From NCBI GenBank assembly GCA_051252455.1, contig JBPOFM010000006.1:124001-188000 (forward strand): a stretch of DNA of 64,000 nucleotides, written 5' to 3'. Both the position numbers and the translations under genes were made by a program. Of the stretch, positions 61,979 through 64,000 are shown piece after piece. Within the stretch, counting starts at the first letter, position 1; every line of letters begins with the position of its first letter. This DNA is from JBPOFM01 sp051252455 (lineage in GTDB: Bacteria; Bacteroidota; Bacteroidia; Flavobacteriales; Flavobacteriaceae). The notes beneath the pieces were generated by a model. The model was not told where the DNA came from. It searched no databases and saw only the letters and a program-made list of their open reading frames with translations.

Positions 61979-63901
61979 TTATTCTTTTGTTAGAATAATC
62001 TGCTCATTATAAATTGCATTAAGCTTTTTGATAAAATCGTTCCACTCTTCAAAATCGGTTGTTTCTATCTGTGCATTTTTAATCTTAAATCGTTTTTTAT
62101 AGAGAATGGCGTTGCCTTCCTTTGAGAAATGAACCGACATATCATAATTCTTACTCTTTACGGCAATGTTTTCAGGCATATGAGATACTTTATAGCCTGA
62201 TGGAATTTCTAATCGTAAATTGGTCTCCAAATCCTTTTTTGAATCGAATATAAAATTCGTTTTACGTTTTTCGAGTTCGTAGTTGGATAATTCCTTATCA
62301 ATGTCCAAATCCACATAAATTAAATCATCAAAGGATGATACAGCATTTTTAATATTGATGTCATAAGAAATATCGATGTTGGCGTCCCTGTCCAGTAGAT
62401 CGGTGGTGTTGATGTCAGACACCTTGATGTTGCTATTCCCTTTATTCAAATAATGTTCCAAATATTCATCCTTTCTGTCATTTTTTAAACTATTGAAATA
62501 GTACAATAAACCTGATCGGCTTTCACCACTATAAGTTTTATCAACTTGACCTATAATCGCTTCATCCGTGAGTTTTAAGTTATAGTTGAAATTTTCTTTA
62601 TTGAATTGCGCCTCATGCGTTGGCACATATTGCAAGATGAATTTGTCGCCATCCTCAATCATCACTTGTTTCCCTTGAATGCGGTCGGCATATTCACCAT
62701 AAGCATTGAACTTTTCAGTGCCATCCAAAAAGATGGTTTTTCCATCTTTGAACAGCGCGCAGATCATGTGATTGTCAACTGATAGGTTCGGCGTAGAGTA
62801 ATCATAAGCGATGTGTTTGGTGCCTATCCATGTAAGCCGAGCGTCAAAGCCCGCTTCAATTAGCATTTGTTTAGTTAGGTTCGCCATGCCTTTGCAATCA
62901 CCATATTTTTTATTGAACACATTGGATGCTTCATCTGGTTTAAAGCCTGCAATACCATCTTCAAAAGCGATGTAGCGAATGTTGTCCTGTACCCAATAGT
63001 AGATGTTCTTTATTTTTTCTTCATCCGTTTTGGCATCAGCAGTCAGTTCAGCAACCTTGGCCTTAATATCAGAATTATCATTTTCTAATGCATCTACCAA
63101 CGATTTGTACCAGTTGTAAAGATCTTGCGTAGAATCAAATAAAGCGGTTACGGCATCATCATAAGTGTAAGATTTTGCAAGGATTAAAATGTGTGGATAA
63201 ATGTAGGTCGGACCAGGGGAGTTGCTCTCGCTGAACATGGCGGGCACATTTTCCATGGTATAAATATATGTTTTCGTATTTTTTTTGGGATCGGTTGTAA
63301 TTTCTTTATTTATCGTGAATCCTTCAAAATTCATTTCCTTTAATTCAAGATTCAACCAATCAGGAATTTCTATTTTGATGATGCGTTTGACCGTTGGATA
63401 ATCACTATTAAAATAAAGCTTGGTAAAATATTTGATGTCTTTGTATTGTTTTCTGATTTCGGTGAGATAGCGATAGCCTTTCAGCGGAAAGTCAACATTG
63501 GTGTATTTAACGCGCGCATCATTGTGGAACAAATCAGAACTCTGGTAGGCTTCGTCCTTAAGGTTAAAACTAGTTGGTCGTCCATTTTTATAGTTAATAT
63601 CGAAGACTCCAATAGTTGTTTCTCCATCATAAAACGAATACATCTGAATGTCTTCACGTGAGTCCATGTTGATGTAATCTTGTTCCGTAAACTGATCGAC
63701 CGTTACTTGCTTTTCACGTTTATCAAAGTCAAATGTTACGATATCTGAAGAGGTTTGAAGTGCAACATGATCATCAGGATATAAAAGTTTTAGTTGCTCC
63801 GCAACAGAAATTTCAGCTTCCGATGGTTCAGCACCTTTTTGGGAATAGGAAAGCAAGGAAAGACCCACCATAAGAACGAGGCAATATAATTTTTGAGACA
63901 T
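61979..63901 (-). CDS. DUF3857/transglutaminase-like protein
   Basis: A 640-aa exported protein (signal peptide to about 20, LLSYSQ) with an N-terminal DUF3857 domain (about 30-250), a transglutaminase-like domain with the full triad (Cys336 in KYGDCKGMANL, His378 in VDNHMICALF and Asp393 in IFLDGTEKF) and a C-terminal DUF2569/DUF3858-like beta domain. These proteins are frequent in Bacteroidota, in the periplasm, with no proven substrate. It is upstream of its cysteine-less paralogue, separated by 33 bp. Confidence 0.88.
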   Translation of the reverse strand: MSQKLYCLVLMVGLSLLSYSQKGAEPSEAEISVAEQLKLLYPDDHVALQTSSDIVTFDFDKREKQVTVDQFTEQDYINMDSREDIQMYSFYDGETTIGVFDINYKNGRPTSFNLKDEAYQSSDLFHNDARVKYTNVDFPLKGYRYLTEIRKQYKDIKYFTKLYFNSDYPTVKRIIKIEIPDWLNLELKEMNFEGFTINKEITTDPKKNTKTYIYTMENVPAMFSESNSPGPTYIYPHILILAKSYTYDDAVTALFDSTQDLYNWYKSLVDALENDNSDIKAKVAELTADAKTDEEKIKNIYYWVQDNIRYIAFEDGIAGFKPDEASNVFNKKYGDCKGMANLTKQMLIEAGFDARLTWIGTKHIAYDYSTPNLSVDNHMICALFKDGKTIFLDGTEKFNAYGEYADRIQGKQVMIEDGDKFILQYVPTHEAQFNKENFNYNLKLTDEAIIGQVDKTYSGESRSGLLYYFNSLKNDRKDEYLEHYLNKGNSNIKVSDINTTDLLDRDANIDISYDINIKNAVSSFDDLIYVDLDIDKELSNYELEKRKTNFIFDSKKDLETNLRLEIPSGYKVSHMPENIAVKSKNYDMSVHFSKEGNAILYKKRFKIKNAQIETTDFEEWNDFIKKLNAIYNEQIILTKE

Positions 63902-64000
63902 AAGCGGTACTAGTTTAGCTCGCTAATATATACTTTCAATGGAGAAATCAAAAGTATTTTTAAATATTATAGAATTTACTTACATCTAGCCGAATAAAGA

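Overview
The window looks like chromosomal DNA of a marine-type member of the Flavobacteriaceae (phylum Bacteroidota). It is AT-rich and has almost no Shine-Dalgarno sites. Several places match the flavobacterial promoter pattern (TTG, then about 17-23 nt, then TAnnTTTG). Secreted proteins carry type IX secretion system (T9SS) sorting domains, and there are many small families I know only from this group: a CCC-motif membrane protein and the DUF6048/DUF6452, DUF4268 and DUF2752 families. No rRNA, tRNA, CRISPR array, intact insertion sequence or prophage was seen.

Layout. 1-16.2 kb: ordinary chromosome with the start of recG, an M1 aminopeptidase, a patatin-like lipase, an AsmA-like protein, a UvrD/PcrA helicase, an esterase lipoprotein, a Sua5/YrdC protein, an MFS transporter, an OmpA lipoprotein, a glycosyltransferase next to an HsdR_N-like protein, holA, a PfpI-like stress protein and a Rho-N protein. 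16.2-25.6 kb: an accessory island of unrelated singletons. It has a pair of 95-bp direct repeats carrying a promoter, cassette-like spacers bounded by GTTGGCAAC, two T9SS-exported proteins, a 21-bp tandem array and a broken amidohydrolase fragment. 25.6-36.0 kb: metabolic and RNA-modification genes (aldo/keto reductase, amidohydrolase, ZIP transporter, two methyltransferases, RlmD) separated by spacers full of 7-bp tandem repeats. 36.1-36.6 kb: a 21-unit, 21-bp array. 36.8-50 kb: rocD, small membrane proteins, three surface or exported proteins, a Smr-domain protein, a cysteine desulfurase, a TonB-dependent receptor and an M23 peptidase. 50.1-54.7 kb: a division and RNA block (coiled-coil protein, zapA, a structured RNA that is probably 6S-Flavo, rny), a sensor kinase and xerD. 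54.9-58.2 kb: a cluster of small outer-membrane beta-barrel genes, one broken by a nonsense codon and a frameshift, with aroQ inside the cluster. 58.2-64 kb: lpdA and two DUF3857 proteins, of which only one keeps the transglutaminase cysteine.

How the parts relate. Most genes are housekeeping or envelope functions in short transcription units. T9SS cargo is present (17966-19288, 22311-25010, 38762-40618) but no T9SS machinery lies in the window. The strongest unexplained signals are non-coding: every tandem array here has a unit of 7 or 21 bp (both multiples of 7); the two 21-bp arrays, 11 kb apart, share an AATGTGTC core; the accessory island has repeated spacer elements that look like gene-cassette boundaries; and a duplicated 95-bp promoter element brackets two accessory genes. 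I found no complete new defence or mobile system that I would claim as such.
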